Shown here in pieces: positions 8,277 through 15,461 of a stretch of 33,434 nucleotides of DNA (its first letter is position 1; each line of letters starts with the position of its first letter). Made by a program: the position numbers and the translations under genes. Source of the stretch: a virus. A model generated the notes under the pieces. The model searched no databases, had not been told where the DNA came from, and saw only the letters and a program-made list of their open reading frames with translations. The DNA is taken from positions 1 to 33,434 of IMG/VR virus record IMGVR_UViG_3300046822_000515. One strand, written 5' to 3'.

Positions 8277-10186
8277 CCGGCCAGCTCCAGCAGCCCTTGC
8301 AGGTCGTGGGCGGTCATCGGTTTGGTGGTGTTGTATTCAAATTTTTCGATGTGCGGCCCCTTGTTCTGGGTGCTGCTGTTTTGGATGTTGGTCAGCAGTC
8401 CGCCCGGTGGCACTGCTGAAGCGCGATTAGGCGACAGCGAAGGGATGGCCGCGTTGATGGTCTGTTGGGCTTTCTGCGCGGCGCTGGCCTGCTCGATGGC
8501 GCTCATGCTGACTTCGCCGCCTGGCACCTTGGGCAATGCCGGCAAGTCCGCAAAACTGGTGTCGATTTCAACACCGGGAATCAGGTTCAACAGGTCGATA
8601 ATGGCGCCCAGCGCCTTGCCTAGCAGGTTGAACGGTGACAGTTGGGCAAAGATCAGTAGAAGACTGTCCCAGCCCTTTGACACTTGGCCTGTGATGCCAA
8701 GCAATCCGCCCAGCCAGCCGAGAAATTGCGCTCCGATCGCCACCAGTTGCGTGACGGCGCGCCAGGTGAATTGCAGCACCGCCCAGAAGATTTTTATCAG
8801 CAGCACCACCGGCGTGATGAACACCAGCAGCGCCTGAAACCACGCGGTTTCCCCAAAGGCGGCTTTGAGTTTGTCCCACCAGAAGATGGCCGCACCCACG
8901 GCGACCACCAGGGCGATCAGGCCCAGGGCGATCAGCACAATGGGGCTGGCCAGAATCGACAGTACCGAGAACAGCCCGACCACTACGGTCAGCAATGAGG
9001 CGGCGGCAATCAGGCCCAGCACGCCGAGGGTGATGTAGCCCAGCCAGCGGCCCAGATTCGGGAACAGATCGATCCAGCGCTGAAAGATTGCGGTGCCATC
9101 GGCGAGGCGATCCAGCAACGGATTCAGCACCGGCAGCAGCAGTTGCCCAAAGCCAATGCGCAGGGCGGTGACGGCGCTGCCCACGCGCTGCCACGGATCA
9201 ACCATGGCCATGGCCATCTTGTTGGCCTTTTCCATGCCCTTGACCTTGCCCAGTTGATCCATGCTGTTAGCCAGGCCGGCGGTGTCATTCATCAAAAGCT
9301 TAATCAGGCCCACAGCCTCATCAGAGCCGAACGCCTTTTTCAGCACGTCGGAGTCGGCCACGGTGAGCGTGTCGCCGAACTTCACTTTGAGTTTGTCGAG
9401 GATGTCCAGCATGGGCAGCAGCCGGCCTTGGCTGTCGGTGAATTTCAGGCCGAGCTGGGTCTGGGCATTGCCCACACCCGATAGAAACGCCTTGTACTTG
9501 GTGCCGGCTTCGCCGCCGCTCATGGTGGCCTGCAGCGTGCCGAGAATGGCCACCTGTTCGGCCAACCCGACACCGGCGGCGGTGGCATTGGCACCGACAC
9601 CGGTAAACGCGGCGCTCATCTGCGCGCCGGTGGTCTTGAACATCTGTACCGCCAATGCGGTCGTGCCAGCGAGCTGTTCAACCCATTCAGCCTTGCCCAT
9701 GGCGTCGGCTTGAGTTTTGAAAATGCCGTACATGGTGCCGACGTAGTTGGTGATGGTCGCGGCGTCGGCTTTGGTCGCCTTGGCCAGCACGTTGGAGGCG
9801 TTGGTGAATGCAGCAAGCTGGGTGCCGGTGAGCCCGGCAATGGCGCTTTGAATGTCGTAGGCCGACTTCACAAAGGCCGTGGCGTTTTCACCGTAGGCCA
9901 CGCTAAAGCGCAATGACTTCTTGTTGAGCAAATCCAGCGCATCACCGGCCACGCCCAGACTTTTCACTTCGCCCAGGGCGCGCTGTTGTTCCAGTGCCGG
10001 CGCCATGGCTTGCTGCAAGGCGTAGCCAACACCGACGACACCGGCCAGCCCTGCGCCCATTTGCTGAATGCCGCGCTGGCCACGCTGACCCAGATCCGCG
10101 AAGCGGCTGGTGATGTTGCCCAGTGGCTGGCTGACCCGGTCAACCAGGCGCAGCACAAAATCCAGTTTGCTGGTGACCGATGTCAT
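8273..10186 (-). CDS. Tail tape-measure protein
   Basis: A 637-residue protein that sets tail length and leaves the tail during DNA ejection. The first about 330 residues are a TP901-type tape-measure domain (KSAYDIQSAIAGLTGTQLAAFTNASNVLAKATKADA and a following conserved GTMYGIFKTQADAMGKAEW segment). Residues about 375-520 contain several strongly hydrophobic segments (LGYITLGVLGLIAAASLLTVVVG and others), expected for a protein that enters the host inner membrane. The C-terminus is polar. It follows the frameshifted chaperone gene by 16 bases, the classical arrangement, and is translationally coupled to the next gene (ATGA). Confidence 0.9.
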   Translation of the reverse strand: MTSVTSKLDFVLRLVDRVSQPLGNITSRFADLGQRGQRGIQQMGAGLAGVVGVGYALQQAMAPALEQQRALGEVKSLGVAGDALDLLNKKSLRFSVAYGENATAFVKSAYDIQSAIAGLTGTQLAAFTNASNVLAKATKADAATITNYVGTMYGIFKTQADAMGKAEWVEQLAGTTALAVQMFKTTGAQMSAAFTGVGANATAAGVGLAEQVAILGTLQATMSGGEAGTKYKAFLSGVGNAQTQLGLKFTDSQGRLLPMLDILDKLKVKFGDTLTVADSDVLKKAFGSDEAVGLIKLLMNDTAGLANSMDQLGKVKGMEKANKMAMAMVDPWQRVGSAVTALRIGFGQLLLPVLNPLLDRLADGTAIFQRWIDLFPNLGRWLGYITLGVLGLIAAASLLTVVVGLFSVLSILASPIVLIALGLIALVVAVGAAIFWWDKLKAAFGETAWFQALLVFITPVVLLIKIFWAVLQFTWRAVTQLVAIGAQFLGWLGGLLGITGQVSKGWDSLLLIFAQLSPFNLLGKALGAIIDLLNLIPGVEIDTSFADLPALPKVPGGEVSMSAIEQASAAQKAQQTINAAIPSLSPNRASAVPPGGLLTNIQNSSTQNKGPHIEKFEYNTTKPMTAHDLQGLLELAG

Positions 10187-10202
10187 GTTCTAAACCTGTG
10201 CG

Positions 10203-10663
10203 TCATGAACCTTTGAGGGCGATGGCAATGCCATTGGCGACCGCCATTTCCATGCGTTTCCAGTGTTCGTCTTCCAACCACTTGGCGGTGCCCAGGTTGT
10301 CTGCCGTAGGTTCACAACCGGGAAGCCAGCGCTCGGCCAAAGCCATCAACTGGCCGAGGCCGTCGTCGCTCAGTCGGTCGGCGCGTTCGAGGGCTTTTTT
10401 ACGACGATTTCAACGTCCGGCGCGTATTCCTCCAACAGCGTGCCGGCCAGTTGCATGGTGGTCACCGGGTTGAGCAAATACGGGCGCAAAGTGGCCAGGT
10501 GTTTTTGCTTGACGGTGTTGGTCAACAGGTTGTTGGACGGCGCCACTTTGTTGTTGGGCGTGACGGCGTTGAAGTATTTGGTCACGTCCTGCGGGGTCAG
10601 GTTGAAGGTGATATCGGTTTCACCCAGGGTCAGGATAATTTCGCGTTGTTCAGTGCTGCTCAT
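10203..10663 (-). CDS. Tail assembly chaperone, -1 frameshift fusion (G-T/E-E' type)
   Basis: Reading 90 codons from 10663 to the heptamer AAAAAAG (minus-strand bases 10400-10394, frame A AAA AAG) and then slipping back one base opens a further 63-codon frame. That frame ends at a TGA at 10205-10203, giving a 153-residue fusion. The extension starts ALERADRLSDDGLG and contains an AERWLPG and EDEHWKRMEMAVA segment, and it stops 16 bases before the tape-measure start. No start codon is needed for this downstream frame, so it would be missed by standard gene calling. Programmed -1 frameshifting at exactly this place is conserved in long-tailed phages (lambda G/GT, P2 E/E'). The site is seen directly; its use is inferred. 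Confidence 0.75.
10370..10663 (-). CDS. Putative tail assembly chaperone (0-frame product)
   Basis: A 97-residue acidic/polar protein beginning MSSTEQREIILTLGETDITFNL and lying just before the tape-measure gene. The size, position and composition match the short form of the paired tail assembly chaperones (lambda gpG, P2 gpE). Its start overlaps the Rz stop as ATGA. Seven codons before its stop there is an A AAA AAG slippery heptamer (see the frameshift entry), so this is the shorter of two predicted products. It should bind and chaperone the tape-measure protein during tail assembly and be absent from the virion. Confidence 0.75.
   Translation of the reverse strand: MSSTEQREIILTLGETDITFNLTPQDVTKYFNAVTPNNKVAPSNNLLTNTVKQKHLATLRPYLLNPVTTMQLAGTLLEEYAPDVEIVVKKPSNAPTD
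10394..10400 (-). promoter_or_regulatory. Slippery heptamer for -1 frameshift
   Basis: On the minus strand this reads AAAAAAG, in the correct X XXY YYZ register with the upstream chaperone frame (GTA AAA AAG). It is one of the most efficient -1 slip sites in bacteria. The 0-frame stop lies 7 codons further on. Confidence 0.75.
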
Positions 10664-11187
10664 GGTTTTGATCCTTTAAATGGGCTTGATTGAAAGTCAG
10701 TAAGGCGTGACGGTGCGCGCTGGCAAATCGCGACGTACTGCTGCAGGCCGAGAATCATTTGTCGGCTTTTGGCGAGTTGATCGCGGAGGGCGAAATAATC
10801 CGGTCGAGCGTCTGCTGAGAGTTCGGCGGCGCCTGCATCAACCACGCGGGCGGTGGTGGCGGTGGCCGGCACAGATCCGGTGGCGGGACAGGTGGCTTTG
10901 ACGAACAGCCGCTGACGGCCATCGTCAACAGCACGGCGCAGGCGCTGGTTTTCATCGAGTGCATGGTTCAATTCCGTGGTGTTGCGTTGATCGATGGCGT
11001 CCCGCTCGGCGAGCATTTCACCGGTGATGCGGGCTGCTTCGCGCAGGCCTGCAACTTCGTTTCGCAAGGGGCGCAGTTCATTCACTGCGTCGTCCCGTTG
11101 ATCCACTACCCGGATAAACCAGTACAGCGGCACCAGGGCGCCGATCAGCATGGCGATCAGGGCCATCCGGAACGGTGAAAGACTCAT
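10660..11187 (-). CDS. Rz-like i-spanin (inner-membrane lysis protein)
   Basis: A 175-residue protein with one N-terminal membrane anchor (about residues 7-27, MALIAMLIGALVPLYWFIRVV) followed by a periplasmic, largely helical coiled-coil region (DQRDDAVNELRPLRNEVAGLRE...). This is the layout of i-spanins, which fuse the inner and outer membranes at the last step of lysis. The start at 11187 overlaps the lysozyme stop as ATGA; an in-frame ATG three codons upstream is less likely. A second, lipoprotein-coding frame is nested inside it (Rz1). It is part of the lysis cluster of holin, lysozyme and spanins. Confidence 0.75.
   Translation of the reverse strand: MSLSPFRMALIAMLIGALVPLYWFIRVVDQRDDAVNELRPLRNEVAGLREAARITGEMLAERDAIDQRNTTELNHALDENQRLRRAVDDGRQRLFVKATCPATGSVPATATTARVVDAGAAELSADARPDYFALRDQLAKSRQMILGLQQYVAICQRAPSRLTDFQSSPFKGSKP
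10755..10955 (-). CDS. Rz1-like o-spanin lipoprotein, nested in Rz
   Basis: A 66-residue protein read in a different frame wholly inside the Rz gene. It starts MKTSACAVLLTMAVSGC, a lipoprotein signal peptide with Cys17 as the lipidated residue. The mature part is Pro-rich (KPPVPPPDLCRPPPPPP), the hallmark of Rz1 proteins. It should be anchored in the outer membrane and pair with the Rz-like protein across the periplasm. An alternative ATG three codons upstream (10964) gives the same mature protein. Nesting of Rz1 within Rz is well known, and here both frames have the expected features. Confidence 0.8.
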   Translation of the reverse strand: MKTSACAVLLTMAVSGCSSKPPVPPPDLCRPPPPPPAWLMQAPPNSQQTLDRIISPSAINSPKADK

Positions 11188-11711
11188 TTCAGGCACAGCC
11201 CCATCTCGTCCAGGCGGCGGTAATGCAGCCCAGGCACGTATTGTTTTTGGCCCTTGGCATTGGTGACATACGCCCAGACCGGCGTTTTGCCGTCAGCAGC
11301 CCATGCCAGCGCCTTGCAGCCCTCGGCGATGTGTCCAGCGTTGATAAGGCCGACCGCCCGACTGGCGCAGGTGCTGGGCACGCCGACGTTGTGGCCGTGA
11401 CTGCTCAGGGCATCAAAGGTGTTCTGGCTCACGTCTTCATTGGTGATGCAGTCGGCCAGGCTTAATTGGCCTTTGCTGATAACCAACTGCTCGACTTCGG
11501 CGCACCGCTGCGGTGACCAGTAGTCACCGATCACCACGGGAAAAGGGCTGGTGTGACGGGTGATGCCCAGGCAGACGGTGGGCAAGTCGCCCGCCAGTTT
11601 GTCGGCGTACACCACGTTTTCGCCGGTGCCTTCCCACTTGCCCAGGATCGCGACCAGTCCGGCGCTGACCAGGGCAAGTGAGCCGGTGGCAATCCTGTTG
11701 CGCAGGCTCAT
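11184..11711 (-). CDS. Phage lysozyme with signal-anchor-release N-terminus
   Basis: A 175-residue muramidase of the phage lysozyme (GH24, P21/T4-like) family that cleaves peptidoglycan glycan strands. The N-terminus (residues about 8-25) is a weak hydrophobic stretch rich in Ala, Gly and Ser, typical of SAR endolysins that are exported and held inactive in the membrane. Candidate catalytic residues are Glu27 (WEG), Asp37 (YAD) and Thr45 (PTVCLG). The Glu-Asp spacing is one residue longer than in T4 lysozyme, so the exact assignment is uncertain. Several cysteines (47, and others downstream) could control activation. The start is chosen for its ATGA overlap with the holin gene. It is followed by the spanin genes. 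Confidence 0.8.
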   Translation of the reverse strand: MSLRNRIATGSLALVSAGLVAILGKWEGTGENVVYADKLAGDLPTVCLGITRHTSPFPVVIGDYWSPQRCAEVEQLVISKGQLSLADCITNEDVSQNTFDALSSHGHNVGVPSTCASRAVGLINAGHIAEGCKALAWAADGKTPVWAYVTNAKGQKQYVPGLHYRRLDEMGLCLK

Positions 11712-12004
11712 GGGAACCACACGCGCAGCAGAACCGGTGCCGCCAATTGCAGCGCAACACCCACAAAAGTGAGAATTGCGACCAGGCGCGTGACCTTCGA
11801 ACCGATGACGTTTATCGCGGCGGTCAGCGCTCGCTGCCCCTTGTTCAGCTCGGCCAATTCACCGGTGAAATATTCAAAGCCTTGTTCCAGTCGGCTGACG
11901 CGGGAAGGAACAGTTTCGTGCCGGTTCTCCAGCTCGCTCAGTCGGTGTTCGACGACGGCGATTTTTGATTCCATCGATCCAATGCGAGGGGTTTGTCTAT
12001 TCAT
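11708..12004 (-). CDS. XhlA-like holin/haemolysin-type protein
   Basis: A 98-residue protein with a heptad-patterned helical N-terminal two-thirds (SKIAVVEHRLSELENRHE...) and a single C-terminal membrane helix at about 70-95 (VTRLVAILTFVGVALQLAAPVLL). This layout matches the XhlA family, small membrane proteins associated with phage lysis cassettes. It precedes the lysozyme with an ATGA overlap and follows the zinc-finger gene with another. A holin role is inferred from topology and position. Confidence 0.65.
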   Translation of the reverse strand: MNRQTPRIGSMESKIAVVEHRLSELENRHETVPSRVSRLEQGFEYFTGELAELNKGQRALTAAINVIGSKVTRLVAILTFVGVALQLAAPVLLRVWFP

Positions 12005-12213
12005 CGACGACTACTCATTTCGAAGGCCGACTGGCACTGAAAGCAACGTGAGATGCCCCCCAGCGCTTGCCGGTCAGCGGGGATTTCTTCCTCGCAATCG
12101 AGGCAGTGAGTAAGGCTCGGCCCGGTCGGACGGGCTTTGAGCAATTGCGCCTTGATCGCGTCGCTACGCTCGCGCTGCTCCAGTGCCTGGGCGCGGTCTA
12201 ACCAGTCCGCCAT
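12001..12213 (-). CDS. TraR/DksA-type C4 zinc-finger protein
   Basis: A 70-residue protein with an N-terminal helix rich in charged residues (ADWLDRAQALEQRERSDAIKAQ) and a four-cysteine zinc finger CxxC-x17-CxxC (CLDC ... CFQC) in the C-terminal half. This is the TraR/DksA fold. Small family members act on the RNA polymerase secondary channel like DksA plus ppGpp, which could alter host or phage promoters. It is translated within the late operon between tail tube and holin, with a 1-base overlap to the tube stop. Its targets are unknown. Confidence 0.75.
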   Translation of the reverse strand: MADWLDRAQALEQRERSDAIKAQLLKARPTGPSLTHCLDCEEEIPADRQALGGISRCFQCQSAFEMSSRR

Positions 12214-12662
12214 CAGCTCAGCCCCTCGATTTCAGTGGCGTCGAGGTACGGCACGCCGTTGATGCGGATAAAGTCGGGACTGGTCACGTCGAACGGCACT
12301 TTGTGCGTGGACTTGCTTCCGCCCTTCGGATCGATGTCCAGCAGGCTGGCAATCTTGACCTTGCAGCCGAACGCTTCCACGCGCAGTTCATCGGTCGCGG
12401 TCTTGGCGAAAAACAGGGTGTCGAACGGTTCCAGCCGGCGAAACGAACCGGCGCGGCTGGCCGCTTCAATCAGCAGGTTAAAGTTCGAACTGTCGAGTTC
12501 AAACTCGCCGCTTGCCGCTACATCACCATCGACGTGACCGTCCGGAACTCCTTTGATCTGGGCCACGGCGCTGTTGTCGGTGATGTCGAGGGTGGCCTTT
12601 TCGATGTGGATCTGCAGGTCGCCCATCGTGACGTCAAAGTTCATTCCACTAATGCGAGCCAT
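12213..12662 (-). CDS. Tail tube protein (DUF2597 type)
   Basis: A 149-residue protein directly after the sheath gene, the usual place of the major tail tube protein. It starts ARISGMNFDVTMGDLQIHIEKATLDITDNSAVAQ and has GVPDGHVDGDVAASGEFELDSSNF, features I recall from the DUF2597 family found with DUF2586 sheaths in HP1-type phages. P2 gpFII is slightly longer (172 residues). It should polymerise into the inner tube through which DNA passes. Confidence 0.75.
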   Translation of the reverse strand: MARISGMNFDVTMGDLQIHIEKATLDITDNSAVAQIKGVPDGHVDGDVAASGEFELDSSNFNLLIEAASRAGSFRRLEPFDTLFFAKTATDELRVEAFGCKVKIASLLDIDPKGGSKSTHKVPFDVTSPDFIRINGVPYLDATEIEGLS

Positions 12663-12664
12663 GG

Positions 12665-13780
12665 CTATTTCTCATCCTCTAGAGACAGATCCAGCGCGAT
12701 GTTGGCGGTCAGATCCTTGGGGCAGTTGTAAGGGCGCAATTTGAGGTAGGCCTCGATCTGCGTGCGGGTCTTCCAGACCAGGACGATGTCGTCGTCCTTC
12801 GGCGGCTGGATGTCGCCGGGAAATTGCATGCCAGCAAAGGTCACCGAGCGCGACATTTCACGCAGGGGGCGCATCAGCTTTAACTTCGTGCTGGCCATGC
12901 TGTTGGGCGTGCTGTTGACGGTACGGTCAGCGACCAGGCGAATCAGCAGGATCCGGATCCGGCGAGCGGCCTTGTCGGTGATGCGCAGGTTTTCCACCAC
13001 AAGGAAGTCGCTGCCGGGGGCGTCCAGCATGTTGGCGTCCCCCCAGAACACACCCGGATAGTCCGGATAGGTCTGCGGCACCGACAGGCGCGCCTTGTCC
13101 AATTCGGTCAGGATCGCCGACGACAGCGGTAAGCCCTCCGCGTCTACGGGGGCAGCCCCCAAGCCGATCAGTGGCCCGGTGGCTACGCGCATCGGGCTAT
13201 CCGCCACGCTGACCTCGGCAGTTGCCAGCCGACCGGCCAGCACGCCCAGGTTGTTGCCATGCAATTGAGGCACGACCAGCACGCGGGGCGCGGCGAGCGC
13301 ATCAGTCAAATCGCGTTGTTCAATCAGGTACGCGGCCCAGTCCAGTTCGGCGGTGATACCTTCGCTGGCGGCCATCACAAACACTCGGCGCCCGTAACGG
13401 TTGTCCAACTCGACCGCCGCCGCGTGCATGGCTTCCAGTTCTGCCGGCGTTGCGACGGGTTTGGTAATCACCACGGCCTCGACGGCCACGTTTTCACATT
13501 GAGCCATATCCAGCGCGTCAGCCCAGGCACCGTCCAGACCTTGCGGTGCGGCCATGCAGGCCCAGCGGTCACCGCCGTTGGCACGGGCGGCAATGATCTG
13601 AGTTTTGAGGTCGGAATCGGCGGCGCCCAACTCGATGTCCAGATCGCTGTCGGTGTTCAACGCGATTAGTTTTCCGGTGTTTTTGGTCGCCTGTCCGATG
13701 AACAGAAAATAGCGCTCGATCTCCGTCACCGGGCCTTGCCCAAGGTTCTGGTTTCTGACGCTGACTTTGCCTTGTGCCAT
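12665..13780 (-). CDS. Contractile tail sheath protein (DUF2586 type)
   Basis: A 371-residue protein beginning AQGKVSVRNQNLGQGPVTEIERYFLFIGQ, characteristic of the DUF2586 sheath family found in HP1-like phages. A mid-protein block (ILTELDKARLSVPQTYPDYPGVFWGDANML) corresponds to the conserved sheath core, and the C-terminal region carries the conserved sheath closing domain (RILLIRLVADRTVNSTP ... ). The length is close to P2 gpFI (396). It is followed after 2 bases by the tube gene. Its presence makes the virion a contractile myovirus. Confidence 0.85.
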   Translation of the reverse strand: MAQGKVSVRNQNLGQGPVTEIERYFLFIGQATKNTGKLIALNTDSDLDIELGAADSDLKTQIIAARANGGDRWACMAAPQGLDGAWADALDMAQCENVAVEAVVITKPVATPAELEAMHAAAVELDNRYGRRVFVMAASEGITAELDWAAYLIEQRDLTDALAAPRVLVVPQLHGNNLGVLAGRLATAEVSVADSPMRVATGPLIGLGAAPVDAEGLPLSSAILTELDKARLSVPQTYPDYPGVFWGDANMLDAPGSDFLVVENLRITDKAARRIRILLIRLVADRTVNSTPNSMASTKLKLMRPLREMSRSVTFAGMQFPGDIQPPKDDDIVLVWKTRTQIEAYLKLRPYNCPKDLTANIALDLSLEDEK

Positions 13781-13791
13781 GGGTGGCCTCG

Positions 13792-14448
13792 TTATCGTGG
13801 AGCGTTAAGGGTTTGCTGCAGGACGGTGTGTAAAACGTCGCGCACGTCTTGAGCCTCTGCGCCCAGCACAGAGCGGGCGGGCAGATCGATCTGCCAGCTA
13901 CTTTTGGTTTTCGTGTCTTCCAGCTTTCTCAGAATCAACCCGGCCTGACCGTGGCTGAGGTTGGAAACGATCCAACTGAGGGGCGGGCGCTTCCAGCGCT
14001 TGTTCACGCGGATCTGGTAGCCGGCCTTGATCAATGCCTTGGCTTGGGCGCGAGAAGCGGCTCCCGCGTAGTCCGGGGTTTTGCCCAGACGGCGCAGACG
14101 TGCCGCTGTCATGGTTTCGCGCATGCCGTCCTGGTGTTCGCGGGCAATGCGTGAGGCGAAGCCGTTTTTCCAGCCCAGCACAGCCTCTTCCGAGGACAAC
14201 CTGGTCACGCGCAGATCCTTGGCCAGGCCGCGCATCATTTTGGTTTTCTTGCCACCTTGGCGAGGCGCGTACGCCGTGCCGTCGAGGTTGCGCTGCTGAC
14301 GCATGCGCTTGCGGTTTTTGGTGCGCAGACGCTTGGCGGTGGTGTTTAGCAGGCGCCGACGCTTCGATGCCGGCAACGCCAAAAGCTGCAGGTTTTCCTG
14401 TGCGCTGGCGAGACCGCGAATGTCAAAACTAAGGGGCTGGGCGGTCAT
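13792..14448 (-). CDS. Tail completion protein, gpS-like (virion morphogenesis)
   Basis: A 218-residue basic protein with an Arg/Lys-rich N-terminal third (KRRRLLNTTAKRLRTKNRKRMRQQRNLDG) followed by YAPRQGGKK, a signature I recall from the phage virion morphogenesis family (P2 gpS, Mu gpG). It overlaps the gpR-like gene by 20 bases and precedes the sheath gene, the P2 order R-S-FI. gpS acts with gpR in completing the tail and joining it to the head. Confidence 0.75.
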   Translation of the reverse strand: MTAQPLSFDIRGLASAQENLQLLALPASKRRRLLNTTAKRLRTKNRKRMRQQRNLDGTAYAPRQGGKKTKMMRGLAKDLRVTRLSSEEAVLGWKNGFASRIAREHQDGMRETMTAARLRRLGKTPDYAGAASRAQAKALIKAGYQIRVNKRWKRPPLSWIVSNLSHGQAGLILRKLEDTKTKSSWQIDLPARSVLGAEAQDVRDVLHTVLQQTLNAPR

Positions 14449-14884
14449 CGATCACGGCCCCCTGTTCAGCGATCCACAGATCGAACGGCACCAGATCCCA
14501 GCGCTTGCCAAAGGCTTCAAACTCGCCGGTGTCAGACTCGGCCAAGTATTGCGGCTCGATAAATTCCAGCTGCAATTCAACGTTTGCCAAATCCGGATCT
14601 ATTTGATCGACCTCGAAAACCGGCGGCGCGAGGTTGTCGTCTTCGCGGCCCGGATCGTTGGATTCCAGCCAGCAGCCGATCAGCGCCATCAGGCGTGCCG
14701 GGTTATCGGCGTAACGCTCCAGGCTAATCACGGCGCGATAGCGCATGTCAGCCATGTGCAAGCCTTTCACCGTAGGCTTCCAGTACAGCGGCAACGTGAC
14801 CTGCTCGGCCCAGCTATCAAGCTGTTCAGCCAGCACCAGGCGGCGCTCGATCAGAAAGGTGGTCAAGGCTCTGAGCTTTTCCAT
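14429..14884 (-). CDS. Tail completion protein, gpR-like
   Basis: A 151-residue protein starting MEKLRALTTFLIERRLVLAEQLDSW, which resembles the N-terminus of P2 gpR (a tail-completion or connector protein). The true start is the ATG at 14884 overlapping the gpL stop as TGATG; the longer open frame to 15055 is the shadow of the head-completion gene. The C-terminal half is acidic (DDNLAPPVFEVDQIDPDLANVELQLEF). Position between head completion and gpS supports the call. Confidence 0.7.
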   Translation of the reverse strand: MEKLRALTTFLIERRLVLAEQLDSWAEQVTLPLYWKPTVKGLHMADMRYRAVISLERYADNPARLMALIGCWLESNDPGREDDNLAPPVFEVDQIDPDLANVELQLEFIEPQYLAESDTGEFEAFGKRWDLVPFDLWIAEQGAVIDDRPAP

Positions 14885-15345
14885 CAGATCAGCTGCGCCG
14901 TGATACGGCCTCGGCCTTGGATCAGGCGCACGGCCTGCTGGCTCAAGGTCAGAAAGCGCTCTTCGGTGTCGGGTGATTCCTTGGCGAGGTTCTGCGCCGA
15001 ATCGCGGCGAACGACCGTGGCGAACTGGCCCAGCGCAAACGCCTTGGCGCGGCAATAAACAGCACGTTTGTAGCTGCGTGTCATGGCGGCAACGTTGCGA
15101 ACAATCAGTGGGTCTGCGGTGGTCAGGCTGTTAACGCCTTTGGCCTGCCAACAGGCTTTCCGCTGCTCAAGATCGACGTTGACCTCGTCCATCGCCTGGC
15201 TGATTCCGTCCACGACCAACTCGACCAGGTACTCCGCCGGCAACCGATAGCCGCGCTGGAATTCAGCCACATTCAAGTCAGGCCAGAAGCCGTCGTTGGT
15301 GACCGGCTGCTCGATCAGGTGGGTGGGTTTGCCGGAAAAGCTCAT
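14884..15345 (-). CDS. Head completion protein, gpL-like
   Basis: A 153-residue protein with the P2 gpL pattern: a helical VAEFQRGYRLPAEYLVELVVDGISQAMDEVN region and a C-terminal RLIQGRGRITAQLI end like that of gpL. gpL forms the head-tail connector and stabilises packaged DNA. I chose the ATG at 15345; a GTG six codons upstream (15363) is possible, and neither has a strong ribosome-binding site. It is separated from the terminase gene by the only large gap in the late operon. Confidence 0.75.
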   Translation of the reverse strand: MSFSGKPTHLIEQPVTNDGFWPDLNVAEFQRGYRLPAEYLVELVVDGISQAMDEVNVDLEQRKACWQAKGVNSLTTADPLIVRNVAAMTRSYKRAVYCRAKAFALGQFATVVRRDSAQNLAKESPDTEERFLTLSQQAVRLIQGRGRITAQLI

Positions 15346-15362
15346 GGCTGGTCGCTCGCACA

Positions 15363-15461
15363 CGTTTAAAAATAGGGCGGGGAAACGGTTTCAGGTTGTG
15401 AACGTTCATTACGAACGAATAGCCATCACCGTTCCCCGCTGGGGGGGGAAGTCTTTACGGG
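15363..15461. promoter_or_regulatory. Gap with interrupted inverted repeat: terminator, attenuator or cos candidate
   Basis: This non-coding gap interrupts an otherwise tightly packed operon. It holds arms GCGGGGAAACGGT (15377-15389) and ACCGTTCCCCGC (15428-15439), complementary apart from one bulged A, around a 38-base centre that itself contains small palindromes (GAACGTTC). Read on the minus strand, the second arm is followed by CCCTATTTTTAAA, as in a terminator or attenuator. The segment GGCGGGGAAA also equals part of the P2-type cos core as I recall it. Which of these it is cannot be decided by eye. Confidence 0.5.
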
